64,000 bases of DNA from Lumbricus rubellus (GCA_945859605.1 OX243824.1:3680759-3744758); one strand, 5' to 3'; numbered from the stretch's first letter, positions 10,141-21,150 are shown. Notes: generated by a model not told the origin, from the letters alone. Numbers and translations are program-made.

Positions 10141-10540
10141 CACTCTTAAGAAAAGAAAGAAATGAAGCAGAAAGGCTAATTGACGAAGGATAACAGGGAT
10201 CTCATTTTCAGGTCGCAGGGCCAGCAACGGAGAAAGCACGGCGCTGCCTGATTGCAGTCCGTGAGCGTGGAACAATAAGTTCCTCTTAAGCAACTGAGCG
10301 TAATCATAATCATAATATGAACGGATGATTATAAGTTAATACGTGAGTCGAATTCCACTGTTTGACATTCATCTAAGGCGTCGTCACGTCCTATTGATCA
10401 TGCGTTTCATCAACGTTATCTGCTGAATGAAAAGTATTCATAGCTAATTTATGTTTTGCATTTTACGTTCGAACCTGCCTGAAGAAAGATGACATTGTAT
10501 ATTTCTACTGAAGTATTGTGCGTCTATGCGTGCACCCACT

Positions 10541-10578
10541 TAGACACCCGTCAAACAATATCAACTGACGTTATATGA
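10541..10578 (+). promoter_or_regulatory. snRNA-type promoter, F2 class
   Basis: TTAGACACCCGTCAAAC with A of ACACC at 10544, TATATGAAT at 10572, spacing 28. It is a close duplicate of the promoter 200 bp further on. Confidence 0.55.
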
Positions 10579-10741
10579 ATTAAGGATGCGATATCTGTTT
10601 TACTTGTTCCAAACTTTGTATCTTACCACAAAATAAAGAAAGCGTAGATCTTACTATTCTATTTCTCTGCATTGTAGGCTGCCTCGTAGACGATTTCGAC
10701 ATAAATACTGTGCGTCTAGCTGCTATTAAGAGGGCTCCCAC

Positions 10742-10781
10742 TTATACACCCGTCAAACAATATAAACTGATAATATATAAA
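10742..10781 (+). promoter_or_regulatory. snRNA-type promoter, F2 class
   Basis: ACACCCGTCAAACAATA at 10746 and TATATAAAT at 10774, spacing 28, then AGCGACAGCCG. Together with 10541 it shows a local tandem duplication of promoter plus start region. Confidence 0.6.
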
Positions 10782-10802
10782 TAAGGCAAGCGACAGCCGT
10801 TA

Positions 10803-10965
10803 TACTCGTCCAAAATTTAGCATTTTACTATTCTATTTCTCTGCATTTTAGGCTGCCTCGTAGACGTATTCATATTTCTGGCGACATTCTAACTCTCGAC
10901 GATGCGCCGCCTTCACGACCTATACATACGCATTTGTCATTAACCGATCCAGCAGCAACTGAGAG
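10803..10965 (+). ncRNA. Candidate F2 small RNA
   Basis: Contains TTTCTCTGCATTTTAGGCTG, CCTCGTAGACG, TCATATTTCTGGCGACATTC and CATTTGTCATTAACC in F2 order, downstream of the promoter at 10742. The first two blocks also follow the 10541 promoter (10660-10700). Confidence 0.35.
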
Positions 10966-11210
10966 AGCAAAAAATGGGTATCAGGTAATCTTGGTCGAGA
11001 CGGAAAGACCTGGCCACCTACGGTCGATGCACGGCAATGCGGTCAATTTGTTACTTCCGCGAATCATGAACTTTTTACGTCTGATATGTTTTAATCTTTC
11101 AGATGTACATGCATGTTGCCTTTATCTTTGTCGATAAATTGTGAATTCCTTTGCTTTAAATATTTTTCAACGACAGAGAGACATGGTAAGCTAAACTAAA
11201 AAAATTGTTT

Positions 11211-11247
11211 CATATAACAGCAGTAGCTAGTAATTTAAAGGTGTCTA
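11211..11247 (-). promoter_or_regulatory. snRNA-type promoter, F1 class
   Basis: Leftward TTAGACACCTTTAAATTAC with A at 11244, TATATGAAA at 11216, spacing 28. A remnant of the F1 block (GTTACTTCCGCGAATCATGA at 11050-11069) lies downstream. The F5 word GTTGTCCATGCGTTTGTG lies upstream near 11317. Confidence 0.55.
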
Positions 11248-11248
11248 A

Positions 11249-11640
11249 AATTTGACTTAATTAATATAATGACACGAAAAAGCCTATTCATATTGTTTAG
11301 CAACACTGATTTGGTGTTGTCCATGCGTTTGTGTTGCACAGCCACCATCAACTTATTTTAAGTGAGTTCCGCCCAAAGATTTTACGAGCAGTCCAGGATC
11401 TGTATGCGTATTGCAAGTCAATATTTGGGAAACTAATTGGACCCAGAAACGGTACATTATAATTTCATTGGCCTAGTTGCAGAATAGCCATTGATTTAAT
11501 TGTCAATAATTTCATTCTGCAAAACAAATGTCCGTAATGACTATAATTGTCGGGCACAATATAATTTAGAAATAATTACCATTGCGTTTAAAAACAAATA
11601 AAAGGTTTAAGTGTTCTGAAAGCACAATGTTAATATTATA
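11249..11640. other. Upstream block of an F1 promoter
   Basis: Carries TTTAGCAACACTGATTTGG, GTTGTCCATGCGTTTGTG and GAGTTCCGCCCAAAGATTTT, shared with the flanks at 8.8, 21.7 and 31.1 kb. No ORF is recognised. Confidence 0.4.
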
Positions 11641-11748
11641 TAAAATGCATTTCAAGTACTTGTTCAAAGGCCCTTTGAGACCGAGCCCGCTCTCTGGCCG
11701 TATGTTGCCCACCCTTGGTGTTCGAACCAAAGTATTGCCATGCCAAAG

Positions 11749-11855
11749 TCTGCAAGATATGATGTCTCAAACCAAACCCGCAATCGAAAAGAAGGCTGGT
11801 AACCCCCCCCCCCCTTGGTGGTCCATCTGACGAAAAGATTGGTAGCGTAGAGGTT
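11749..11855. mobile_element. Diverged piggyBac-like right end
   Basis: ATGATGTCTCAAACCAAACC, a run of C then CTTGGTGG, and GATTGGTAGCGTAGAGGTTT match the right ends of the elements at 6130 and 36608, but the TTAA is decayed. It is a relative or an old fragment. Confidence 0.55.
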
Positions 11856-12114
11856 TAAAGTCCTTGAAATTACTTTACCACCTCGTTCCTCCTATTTAAG
11901 TCTCTTCCTGAAACCACACGAACGAGAATGTTGTATGATTGCATAAAATTATATTACTTTGTTTCTCTTTTTTTATTATTTCTCTTGTTAACAATTGTTC
12001 GGTTGATGGTAATCTAGAATAGAATATTCTTTTTTACTCACGTATAATACGTCGGAATCCACTAAGTCTTACATAAGCCACAAGATTTCGCATACTATCT
12101 GTTACGCGTTCCCT

Positions 12115-12152
12115 TGGACACCTTAAACAGTGAATTCCAGTTAGCTATAAAT
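12115..12152 (+). promoter_or_regulatory. snRNA-type promoter
   Basis: ACACCTTAAACAGTG at 12118 and TATAAATAA at 12146, spacing 28. Upstream CACAAGATTTCGC resembles the CAAGATGTCGC word found before several other cores. A LINE fragment begins about 350 bp downstream. Confidence 0.5.
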
Positions 12153-12499
12153 AATGCTAACCAACCAATTCGTTGATTTTCTTTCGATCGTAGGAACAAG
12201 CATCAAGGCCCTGAAACGATATCAAAGATAATAATTTTTATATTATTATAATTTTTTATTTTTTATTATTCAATCTTTTATTAAACAAAACATTCTTACA
12301 AGAAACAGCACATTCAAGAAGTTCTTTGTTCTCTATTTAGCGGTCCTCATCACAGAGCAACTGTGTGAAAGTGCCTCGAAATGCAACTGCGTTAAATCTT
12401 AGGGTGCAAATTGAGAGGCGTTGGAAAAGATGAGTGGCTTCGAGTGGATTGCCAGGAATAACTGTCAAATTATAATTATAGTATAAAAATCTTCCGACT

Positions 12500-13013
12500 G
12501 CATAACAGACATACATGTAGATATACTTGGAGGAGTCCAGACAAAGTCACCAGATCGCAGATTGACTACATTTTGATCAACAAACAATGGAAACAATCAG
12601 TAAATAATGCACGAATGTGTTTGGGCGCGGACTGTGACTCTGACCACAATCTCGTGGTGTTGACACTTCAGTTAAGGTTTAAAAAGAAACGGATCAACAG
12701 ACCAGTTCTGATTGATATTGAAAAACTTGGCAACCATGAAATCCAATGGCAGTACCAACTTGAAGTGGCCAATAGATTTGAAGAGTTGGAAAGAGTCACC
12801 GAACCGCGCAGACATGACGAACTAGGGCAACAACTGAAAGACGTCACATTAGGTGTTGCTAGTGTGACATTGCTAACAGGCAAACCATACACAAAAGTTG
12901 GGAATCTTCTTTTTAGGGTAGCCCAATGCAAAGGCCGTTCTCGTGTACTGATAAAGATTATGAAACAATACACATATGAAAATCTAAAAAAAATATGCAG
13001 AATAAAATTATGA
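12500..13013 (+). pseudogene. LINE endonuclease fragment
   Basis: Translates to WRSPDKVTRSQIDYILI, then GADCDSDHNLVVLTLQLRF, the C-terminal motifs of the APE-type endonuclease of LINEs, with the SDH active-site motif. A short linker to 13013 follows. No RT follows, and the start is missing, so it is truncated at both ends. The insertion lies between two converging promoters (12115 and 13331). Confidence 0.8.
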
Positions 13014-13131
13014 CCCGCAAAAATCGGTTCATTGGTGGTATTGCCTAGCATCGACGGCATGTGGCCAGGTCCATGAGCCGAATCCAAGAATACCTGCGTA
13101 CATGTAGTTAGATTGAGACTCAATATCCTCT

Positions 13132-13308
13132 TGCTGCCTCATATGATGCTGGATAGGCTGATGAAAATGGGCATGGAATGCTCAATGAAACGGTGCACCA
13201 CCGATGGGAATGGTTAGATCAGAAATAATAATCTTATGAAAACGTCTGGAAGGCAGCCTAGGATGCAGATAAACAGAAACACAGTGGTGCAGCCCATTGA
13301 GCAATCAA
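13132..13308 (-). ncRNA. Candidate F2 small RNA
   Basis: On the minus strand it reads CTGCATCCTAGGCTGCCTTC, CAGACG, then near the end CCAGCATCATATGAGGCAGC. GCTGCCT and AGGCAGC, about 120 nt apart, can pair and would close a long stem. It lies downstream of the promoter at 13331. Confidence 0.35.
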
Positions 13309-13330
13309 ATGGCCGTCTCTTCCCACACTT

Positions 13331-13366
13331 GTATAGCATCAGTTCATCTTCTTTGAAGGGTGTCTA
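13331..13366 (-). promoter_or_regulatory. snRNA-type promoter, F2 class
   Basis: Leftward TTAGACACCCTTCAAAG with A at 13363, TATACAAG at 13335, spacing 28. ACTGATGC precedes TATA and GGGAAGAGACGG follows, as in the rightward copies. Confidence 0.6.
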
Positions 13367-13647
13367 ATGAAGTGCACTCTTACTAGACGCCAGAACAAAC
13401 ATTCTTTATTATAATTATTGTTATATGTTTCACACTGTTCAAATGTGTTTAAGGCTACCGTGAAAACAGGGCTGAAAGTGACCCGGCATCGATTTTCGAG
13501 GCCTGCCGCGGTTGCCGGTTCGCAACCGGGTCAATTTTTAAAATCAAAAATCAGTAGCAAATGACTAAAAAAGGTCGTCGGGTCTCAAAATTAGGTAGAA
13601 ATGACTTTAAGAGCGGGATGGATTCAGAAAACTGACGGTTGATACAT

Positions 13648-13683
13648 AATTATAATTTCTAAACACAAACTTTAAGGTGTTTA
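13648..13683 (-). promoter_or_regulatory. snRNA-type promoter, duplicate of 13914
   Basis: Leftward AAACACCTTAAAGTTTGTG with A at 13680, TATAATTATG at 13654, spacing 26. It differs from its neighbour at 13914 by one base of spacing. Confidence 0.4.
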
Positions 13684-13777
13684 AGATGAGCGTGAAAAAG
13701 AATGATTTTCGACTTAAAATTATTAAAGTTTCTATTATATATGAATTATTTCTCGAACGACAGAATGTATGGAATGT

Positions 13778-13893
13778 ATCCAATTTGACCACTGACCACA
13801 GGGTCAATGTAAGAGTCTATGACAACAGAGGCCGATTCCCTGGACATAAATTTTCTTGGCATATTGCAGCACTTTTTAAGCAGTGTCACGACA
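13778..13893 (-). ncRNA. Candidate F4 snRNA-like gene
   Basis: Minus-strand order: AGTGCTGCAATATGCC, AAAATTTATG, TCCAGGGAATCGGCCTCTG, TTGTCATAGAC, then GGTCAAATTGG. The F4 loop starts 115 nt from ACACC of the promoter at 13914. The 3' stem strand is displaced by a short insertion, so this copy may be decayed. Confidence 0.45.
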
Positions 13894-13913
13894 GAATGGG
13901 TTGTATTCCGACA

Positions 13914-13951
13914 AAATTATAACTTTTAAACACAAAACTTTAAGGTGTCTA
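13914..13951 (-). promoter_or_regulatory. snRNA-type promoter, F4 class
   Basis: Leftward TTAGACACCTTAAAGTTTTG with A at 13948, TATAATTTTG at 13921, spacing 27. An F4 block lies at the expected distance. Confidence 0.55.
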
Positions 13952-14102
13952 AGAAGAGCGAGAATAAACTATACTTTCGACGTAAATTGTTTGCAGCTTC
14001 TTTATTTGACTGCCATCAAACTCAGAGTATTGAGACCTTCCTTCTCTTCATCTAGATCTATAGGTCTATATGCAGATTCAAATATCTGTTTTACTAATAC
14101 AA

Positions 14103-14326
14103 ATATCACATTTATTTATCCATTTATATAGCCCCCTTAAATCTCTCTACTCAGAGGCGCTCGCGACTACAGCGCGAACACTGCATCAGAGTTTCACGCC
14201 GATGCGCTGAGCAATTGCAAATGAAGGACTTGCTTTTAAGCTCCATATACGCGGCTACTTTAGGTGGATTCGAACCTGCAACCCTCCGGCAGCTAGGCAT
14301 CAAATCCACCACTACACCACGTTCGT
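14103..14326 (-). mobile_element. tRNA-derived SINE A
   Basis: On the minus strand it carries an A-box-like GTGGTGTAGTGGTGG, a B-box-like GGTTCGAATCC, then GTGAAACTCTGATGCAG and AGCGCCTCTGAGTAG. It ends at GGGGGCTATATAAATGG. The 3' end shares the GCGCC(T)CTGAGTAG tail with LINEs in the window. Confidence 0.85.
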
Positions 14327-14407
14327 CCTCTTCATCTGCACCGGGGGATGTCTGTTGCAGATAAGTGGGTTATAGGGTAAACACACTGAACATACATTAT
14401 TAATAAG

Positions 14408-14588
14408 CAAGAAGAAATATTATGGCGTGGAAGATGTGGCCATACCAGACACAGGACACACTCCCGTGAGTCATAACCTACTTCTGCTATATAGTTTTCT
14501 TTTATGTTCATAGTGTTTATTGCTTTGTGATTTTCTTCACTGCATAGCAACGTATTTTTATTTTAACGCTTGCGTCAATGGAAATCGT
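14408..14588 (-). ncRNA. Candidate F1 small RNA
   Basis: Minus strand: AGCAGAAGTAGGTTATGACT, CACGGGAGTGTGTCCTG, TGTCTGGTATGGCCACATC. The loop lies 188 nt from ACACC of the promoter at 14611. Confidence 0.4.
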
Positions 14589-14610
14589 CATTATTGTCAA
14601 AAACATAGAT

Positions 14611-14647
14611 TTATATAAAGCAGAGGTAATTGATTTAGGGGTGTCTA
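14611..14647 (-). promoter_or_regulatory. snRNA-type promoter, F1 class
   Basis: Leftward TTAGACACCCCTAAATC with A at 14644, TATATAAATC at 14617, spacing 27. The following ATGTTTTTG is shared with the 55031 promoter. Confidence 0.55.
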
Positions 14648-14669
14648 ACAATTGAAAGAATAAACGCTT

Positions 14670-15020
14670 TGAAATGAAATGTCTGAGACGAGTACTACGC
14701 GTAGCATGCATGGACAGAGAAAAGAACAAACGAATGGGTACTCGAAAAAGCTGGAGTGGACAGAATGTTACCATGAAATATCAAAGAGAGGAAGATGGGA
14801 TATTATGGTCATATAATTAGGAAAAAGGGAAGCTGTATAGAAAAAGATCTGATACAGGGCACGGTACCGGGTGGGCGAGGAAGAGGCAGACCTAATATGA
14901 CATGGATGGATAACATTCGAGCCTGGACTGGAATGACGATGGAGCAGATCACGAGGAGCACGGAGGATCGACAAGAATGGAAAAGGATTAGGCCTAACTC
15001 ATGACGCGGCCAACCCTCGA
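14670..15020 (+). pseudogene. LINE RT C-terminal fragment
   Basis: Frameshifted remains: MKCLRRVLRVAWMDR, then GYYGHIIRKKGSCIEKDLIQ and GRGRGRPNMTWMDN in a second frame. This is the usual C-terminal tail of endonuclease-RT LINEs (GH-R-G-RGRP-W-D pattern). It is truncated and dead. Confidence 0.8.
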
Positions 15021-15129
15021 GGACGGTTGACGAACAAGAACATTGGAAACAACAAGAACAACAATTATTGAACTCCCAAGTTGCAATTGCCTCTATCCCG
15101 TAGAAAGAAAGTATTGAGACTTTTTTATT

Positions 15130-15335
15130 TACTGAGAATTTGATATAGCGCTCCTTCAAGGTTACTACTCAGGAGCGCTCCCAGTCCAACCCCGAAGACG
15201 AAGGAAGGGCGAGGAGGAGAGAACAACCGACGGATATATATAGCGCTCCTTCAAGGTTACTACTCAGGAGCGCTCCCAGTCCAACCCCGAAGACGAAGGA
15301 AGGGCGAGGAGGAGAGAACAACCGACGGATTGAAT
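15130..15335 (-). repeat. LINE tail with a perfect ~94-bp tandem duplication
   Basis: TATAGCGCTCCTTCAAGGTT through GAGAACAACCGACGGA occurs twice, starting near 15146 and 15240. The unit is the reversed LINE 3' tail also seen at 10063. The copies look identical as read, so the duplication is recent. Confidence 0.85.
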
Positions 15336-15440
15336 GAAGTGCGTCGTAAACAGGCGCTCGTCGGCTTCCTCTGCACTAGGAGATCTCTGTTGATCTCAGC
15401 AAGTAGGAGGGTGAACACACTGAACATAATTATATATTGA

Positions 15441-15647
15441 GTAAGAAGAAATCTTCTGATGTGGAAGCTGTTGCTATACTAAAGTAACAAAACATAGGGC
15501 ACACTTCCCGTGAGTCATTATCTACTTCTGCTATAATAATTATAGTTTTCTTTTATTTTCATTTGTTTAATGTTTTATCATTTTTTTCACTGAATGACTA
15601 AGTGCTTTATGTTATTATGCGACGATGAAGACAAAGAATTTCATTTC
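15441..15647 (-). ncRNA. Candidate F1 small RNA
   Basis: Minus strand: AGCAGAAGTAGATAATGACT, CACGGGAAGTGTGCCC, and after a short insertion GCAACAGCTTCCACATCAG. GGGAAG and CTTCC can pair. The loop lies about 203 nt from ACACC. Confidence 0.4.
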
Positions 15648-15667
15648 GCCGAAAACATAGGAACCGT

Positions 15668-15706
15668 AATATATAATAATAGTGATAAATTATTTAAAGG
15701 TGTCTT
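15668..15706 (-). promoter_or_regulatory. snRNA-type promoter, F1 class
   Basis: Leftward AAGACACCTTTAAATAAT with A at 15703, TATATTACGG at 15675, spacing 28. TTTTAACTGAGTGCCGCCCA lies upstream near 15775. Confidence 0.55.
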
Positions 15707-15789
15707 ACAATTGACGTAAAATTATAACATGTGTCTAGATCTTGCTTAGCAAAACAGACGTGCCCTACTTCTTTTAACTGAGTGCCGCC

Positions 15790-16160
15790 CAATGAGCAGT
15801 TCGTTAGTGGGAACTGGGCGCCTTATGCTATGTTCTGGCTATTTTTTTGCAAATTCATCTGATCCAAAAAGAGGTACATCATTTATTTAATTGCCATATA
15901 TTATATAGTTAAATAATAAATAGTTCAATAAATGTTGTTGAGCATAGTTTCAGCGAAGCAAAGCCAACAGATGTTGTCTCTCGTTCTTTATAATGTCCAT
16001 CGCAATTATTATAGTAGCGTCGAATTCTAATTGCTTACCGCCATCTGGCGACTGGAGGAAAAGACAGCAGCTTTGAAGAAGTTCCCTTACAATTATACAC
16101 TAGGATTATTAAAGCATGAATCGGCGATGATGTGCAGCATAAAATTCTTTGAACCATCCG
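15790..16160. other. No gene recognised
   Basis: AT-rich spacer. It includes TCTGATCCAAAAAGAGGT, also found at 55230, and ATCTGGCGAC. No repeat boundary is visible. Confidence 0.3.
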
Positions 16161-16162
16161 CG

Positions 16163-16202
16163 CCAAATATATTATCTGTAAAGCCTAATTAAAAGGTGTT
16201 AG
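16163..16202 (-). promoter_or_regulatory. snRNA-type promoter
   Basis: Leftward AACACCTTTTAATTAGG with A at 16199, TATATTTGG at 16171, spacing 28. The LINE fragment begins only a few bases upstream of it. Confidence 0.45.
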
Positions 16203-16849
16203 TAATTTGAAGTACAATCATTTAACAACAATTATACAGCGAAGTTACCGCACTGAAAGGGTGGACGGAGAGCTCTCAGAATGGTTTAAAACTATTGTTG
16301 GAGTACTACAGGGATGCGTTTTGTCGCCACTGTTATTTAACATATTCCTGGAACTAATCATGGCTATGGCATTGGATGGAACGGAGGAAGGAGCGGTGAT
16401 CGGAGGACAGACGATAAGTGACCTGAGATTTGCGGATGATATCGCCCTGTTGGCGAAACAAGCAAATGGACTACAACAGTCGCTAGATAAAGTGGTCCAA
16501 GTGAGTCGAGAAATGGGGATGAGCATAAATGTACTGAAAACGGAGAGCCAATTCCTCGGAAGGGGCAACATCAAATTTCCCTTAGAAGCGGATGGACACC
16601 AACTAGAACAGACAGAGAACTTCGTGTATCTGGGGGGAACCATTAGCACAAATGGAGAATCTGTAAAAGACGTGGATAGAAGAATCGGGCTGGCCAGAGG
16701 AATACTGTAAGTGCTAGGTAAGGTTTGGAGCTCGAAGGAAATAGGAAAGACCACTAAAGTTCAGATGTATGAGACGTTGGTGCTGAGTGCATTGTTGTAC
16801 AATTCGGAGACTTGGACACTGAGGGAAGCACAGAAGCAGAGGCTGAGGG

Positions 16850-19242
16850 CAGGGGCGGATCCAGGGGGGGGCCAATCCGGCCATGGCCCCCCCCATTTCA
16901 AATCTCCATGGGACGTGGCCCCCCCCATCCATGGCGCCCGAAGAATTTTTTGCAAGGGTCAGTCATGGCAAGGAGAATTAATATTATATAAATGAAAATA
17001 GACTATAGTCTATTAGTCAATTAAATCTCACACAAATACATAGTCTTAATATGACGCAAAAAAAGAAACAATCTTTTAGCAGTATCCGACTATCATGCAT
17101 GGCATGCAATGTATGCTGTACACGCATATATGATATATCCATAGTAAGATCCATAAGCGCGAAAGCGCGAAAACGCGAAGCGCCGAGATGGGAATGTGCA
17201 GAGTTTCGCTAAACAATAACCAAATAGATAAACAATGACGACTATTATAGGAATACCAATTTTTGTCTATGCTGTCATAAAAGTTTTTAACCTGCTTGAA
17301 TTCCAATGTCCCGCGGATCTCTAAAATAGTCTAATCAACTACAAGACAGCAGGTCGTTGATAACACTGGATTCAAAATGATGTCCTTAGACACCCGAAAA
17401 TTTTTTGATTATACTGGAATCAAAATGATGTCTTTACACCCCAGAAAATCGTTTATAGAACTAAAATAAAAATGACGTCCCGAAATGACACCCGAAAATC
17501 GTTGATATAGTAATGGAATCAAATAGATGTCTTAGACACCAGAAAATCGTTGATATTACTAAAATCAAAAAAATGTTTTAGACACCCGAAAATCGTTGAT
17601 AAAACTGGAATCAAAATTATGTCCTTGAATACCCGAAAATCGTTGATAATACTGGAATCAAAATTATGTCGTTAAATAACCGAAACTCGTTGATAATACT
17701 AGAATCAAAATTATGTCCTTAGACACCCGAATATCGCTGATAATATTGGAATCAATGCAATGTCCTTAGACACCCGAAAATCATTGATAATACTAAAATT
17801 AAAATGATGTTTTTAGACACCCGAAAATCGTTGATAATACTGGAATCAAAATGATGTCCTTAGACACCGGAATATCGCTGATAATACTGAAATCAAAATG
17901 ATGTTCTGAAACACCCGAAAATCGCTGATTATACTAAAATCAAAATGATGTTCTTAGACACCAGAAAATCGCAGATGTTATTGGAATCAATACGATGTCC
18001 TTAGACACTCGAATGTCGCTGATAATATTGGAATCAATACGATGTCCTTAGACACCCGAAAATCATTAATATTACTAAAATCAAAATGATGTCCTTAGAC
18101 ACCCGAATATCGCTGATAATATTGGAATCAATACGATGTCCTTAGACACTCGAATATCGCTGATAATATTGGAATCATTACGATGTCCTTAGACACCCGA
18201 AAATCATTAATATTACTAGAATCAAAATGATGTCCTTAGACACCCGAATATCGCCGATATTATTGGAATCAATACGATGTTCTTAGACACCCGAAAATCA
18301 TTGATAATACTAAAATCAAAATGATGTTTTTAGACACCCGAAAATCGTTGATAATACTGGAATAAAAATGATGTTCTTAGACACCCGAATATCGCTGATA
18401 ATACTGAAATCAAAATGATGTTCTGAAACACCCGAAAATCGCTGATTATACTAAAATCAAAATGATGTTCTTAGACACCCGAATATCGCCGATATTATTG
18501 GAATCAATACGATGTCCTTAGACACCCGAAAATCATTAATATTACTAGAATCAAAATGATGTCCTTAGACACCCGAATATCGCTGATAATATTGGAATCA
18601 ATACGATGTCCCTAGACACCCGAAAATCATTGATAATACTAAAATCAAAATGATGTTTTTAGACAACCAAAAATCGATGATAATACTAGAATCAAAATGA
18701 TGTCCTTAGAAACCCGAATATTGCTGATAATACTAAAATCAAAATGATGTTCTTAGACACCCGAATATCGCCGATATTATTGGAATCAATACGATGTTCT
18801 TAGACACCCGAAAATCATTGATAATACTAAAATCAAAATGATGTTTTAGACACCCGAATATCGCTGATAATACTGAAATCAAATATGATGTTCTTAAACA
18901 CCCGAAAATCGATGATAATACTTCACAGATTATTAGTTGCGGGCCAGGTCTCTTTATTAGTGAAACAACATCACTACTAAATGGCTTCCCAATTCTGATG
19001 ATTTGGTAGTTCTTGCTTGGTTTGTCAGCATTTGAGTAGCATAGCAATTTCATTAAGATGACAGCTTAAAATGCTGCCATTTTAGTGCGGGAATTTAAAA
19101 AAATTCTGATTGGCCCGTTGCCAAGCCCCTCCCCCTTTCCCCCACCCTCTCGGCGCTACGCGCCTCGGCGATCGGCCTTCGGCCGCTCGTCCTCCGGTCC
19201 TCATTTGGCCCCCCCCATTTCAACCTTCTGGATCCGCCACTG
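16850..19242. mobile_element. hAT-type element carrying a 47-bp satellite
   Basis: Terminal repeats CAGGGGCGGATCCAG and CTGGATCCGCCACTG (14 of 15 pair) are flanked by the 8-bp duplication GCTGAGGG (16842-16849 and 19243-19250). Both are typical of hAT. There is no transposase. The interior is mostly a tandem satellite (17370-18920). GC-rich ends contain runs of C and GGCCCCCCCCATTTCAA on both sides. Confidence 0.93.
17370..18920. repeat. 47-bp satellite array 1
   Basis: Over 30 diverged units of TTAGACACCCGAAAATCGTT, GATAATACTGGAATCAAAAT and GATGTCC. Higher-order alternation is visible (CGAATATCGCTGATAAT against CGAAAATCATTGATAAT units). The array ends GATAATACTTCACAGAT then GCGGGCCAGGTCTC, as does array 2 at 62.4 kb. 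Confidence 0.95.
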
Positions 19243-19660
19243 GCTGAGGGTGTTTGAAATGGCGTGCTTACGAAAGATAGAAGGTGTCACGAGAAGGGAT
19301 AGGATTAGGAATACAGAGATATACAACAGACTGAATATTCAACATGATATAATACACAAAATCCAAAGTAAACGGCTACGCTACTTTGGCCACGTATCCA
19401 GAATGAGGGATGAGAGATACCCGAAGGTAGCTGTCAACGGATTTGTGCATGGAAAAAGAAAAAAGGGAAGACCAAAGAAGAGATGGGTCGACATGATACG
19501 TGAGGACTGTCGGGAGATGGGTTGGTCCATACAAGAGGCTACACAGTACACACAAAGCTCAAGAGAGAAAGATGTGGAGATTTTCCATAGCTGGGCGGCT
19601 GTCACGTGCGAAAGCATCGTCAAAGCCATAAGTCAAGTAAGTCATACGGCGAAATTAGCG

Positions 19661-20060
19661 AACTTTGTGGTAATTAGGAATTTATCAGGCATCGCAATGA
19701 GAAAGATTTATACGCTAGCCTAATGTGTAATGAACGTCGTTGAGAACAGAGACATAGACAATAGCATTTAATTTCAAACTGCAGAATGATCAAAATATTC
19801 ATAATTGTTATGAACGGATGACCGCAAGCCATTAGCCTACTAAGGTCGATTTCAAATGTCGATAGTCATCCGATGCGTCGATAACTTTCTATGCTGTTCA
19901 CGTCACAACGAATAATGACGCAGTTTGATTAAGGCAACTGGATTTCAAATATGATAATTAATAGCTCGAGTGGTCAACTTCGAATCTGTTAGAATAAGAT
20001 AAAAACGAGTTCTAAGTATTATGAGGATTTTGCGCCGAGTGCATGATTGCATAGTACTCG
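19661..20060. other. No gene recognised
   Basis: Region after the LINE 3' end. It contains GCGTCGATAACTTTCTATGC and ATTCGAACTTGACC-like words also near 10390, which suggests old shared sequence. No ORF is supported. Confidence 0.25.
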
Positions 20061-20061
20061 C

Positions 20062-20102
20062 ATAAACACCCTTCAAATAAAGTCACCTGATGCTATATAT
20101 AA
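20062..20102 (+). promoter_or_regulatory. snRNA-type promoter, F2 class
   Basis: ACACCCTTCAAATAAAG at 20066 and TATATATAAA at 20094, spacing 28, with CCTGATGC before TATA. Confidence 0.6.
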
Positions 20103-20284
20103 ATATTGTTTAAACGGGAATTTTGACTAATTGGCTTTTTACGAAGAATTATAGACAATCATGCATTGCAATGCGGCTTCGCTCTACTAGACATGATATT
20201 ATTATCTAAAGTGGAAAAATGAAAAAAATGCGAAAAAGAGATAAAATATATTATTCACAAATTCTGACGTGACCATTTCTTTCG

Positions 20285-20860
20285 ATGCTGCATCTCGTCC
20301 GTCAAATCTCCATACTTACTATTTTCTCATCAACCAATCATAGAGCGTCATCTGCTGACTTCCTGTTCTTAATCTCGTTCGCCTCCTGTCATAATAATGT
20401 TTCCTTCGATTACCTTAGACAGCCAGTCACCTCGCAGAGTGCGTCCTTTTCATTTACTTGCCTCTATTTTCATATGTGTGTACATGTAGACTACCATGAC
20501 TCTTTCTTCTACAAATACACCTTTTCCCCCATCTGTTATCCAGATGATGATCTCCATGCTACTACATTCCGTCCAATTTCCGAGGATCTTAAGTCTTGGC
20601 ATATTCTCTTTTTGTCTGATACGTAATGGACCCTGCTCCATTTCAGCGTTTTTAGCATCCGCTTCTTCAGATTCCTGTTTGTATTCTCCTGTCAGTGGTT
20701 CTCTCCTCTGTGTCTCCTTTCTTGCTGGCCTCCTCTAATCAAAAGGAGGTTTGCGAAGACCATAGGACTCCAAAAATAATTAATTTAAAGATGAATATTG
20801 ATATAATCGGGGCGGTGTGATAGCTGAATTGGAACACACTGGCACGGATAGAAGAAGGAC
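20285..20860. repeat. Diverged duplicated block, partner at 57040-57540
   Basis: Shared words in the same order: TCATCAACCAATCATAGAGC against TCATCAAATAACCGAGC, CTTAGACAGC, CTAATCAAAAGGAG, and GTGATAGCTGAATTGGAACA. No coding sense is retained. It lies between a rightward F2 promoter and a leftward F1 promoter in both places. Confidence 0.6.
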
Positions 20861-21150
20861 GCTTTTTCAAAGCCCGTTGAAGCCGCAGGGCAGCAGTGAA
20901 GAGTAGCAGTTTAAACACGCAGGTAACCTTATTTTCGATGGAAATACCTGGCCGCCTATCGCCGATGTATCGCTGGACCCCTGTGAGGAACCGAGTATGC
21001 CCATTACGTTTTAATAAAAAAGCCAGCATCATACCGTTGTGGAAAATTTAGACTTTTTGGTTACATGCCGTGGGGGTCTCGAGATACACGGGTGCCGATT
21101 ATACGTAAATGTGTTCTACAAACATGTAAGATGAAAAAAACCACTTTAAT

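Larger units (their letters stand above)
16203..19660 (+). pseudogene. LINE reverse transcriptase fragment, split by a hAT element
   Basis: The left part (16203-16849) encodes VGVLQGCVLSPLLFNIFLE, the catalytic FADD, and NVLKTESQFLG, then YLGG and, after one in-frame stop at 16708, ALLYNSETWTLREAQKQRLR. The right part (from 19251) continues VFEMACLRKIEGVTRRDRIR, RLRYFGHVSRM and KRKKGRPKKRWVDMIREDCR. These are palm and C-terminal parts of an endonuclease-RT LINE. The 5' end is missing. A 2393-bp hAT-type element sits between the parts with an 8-bp target duplication. Confidence 0.9.

Noticed and set aside
17370..18920. CRISPR-like array
   Set aside because: Units are 47 bp, diverged and directly adjacent with no unique spacers, inside a hAT-type element in a eukaryotic genome. 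It is a satellite.
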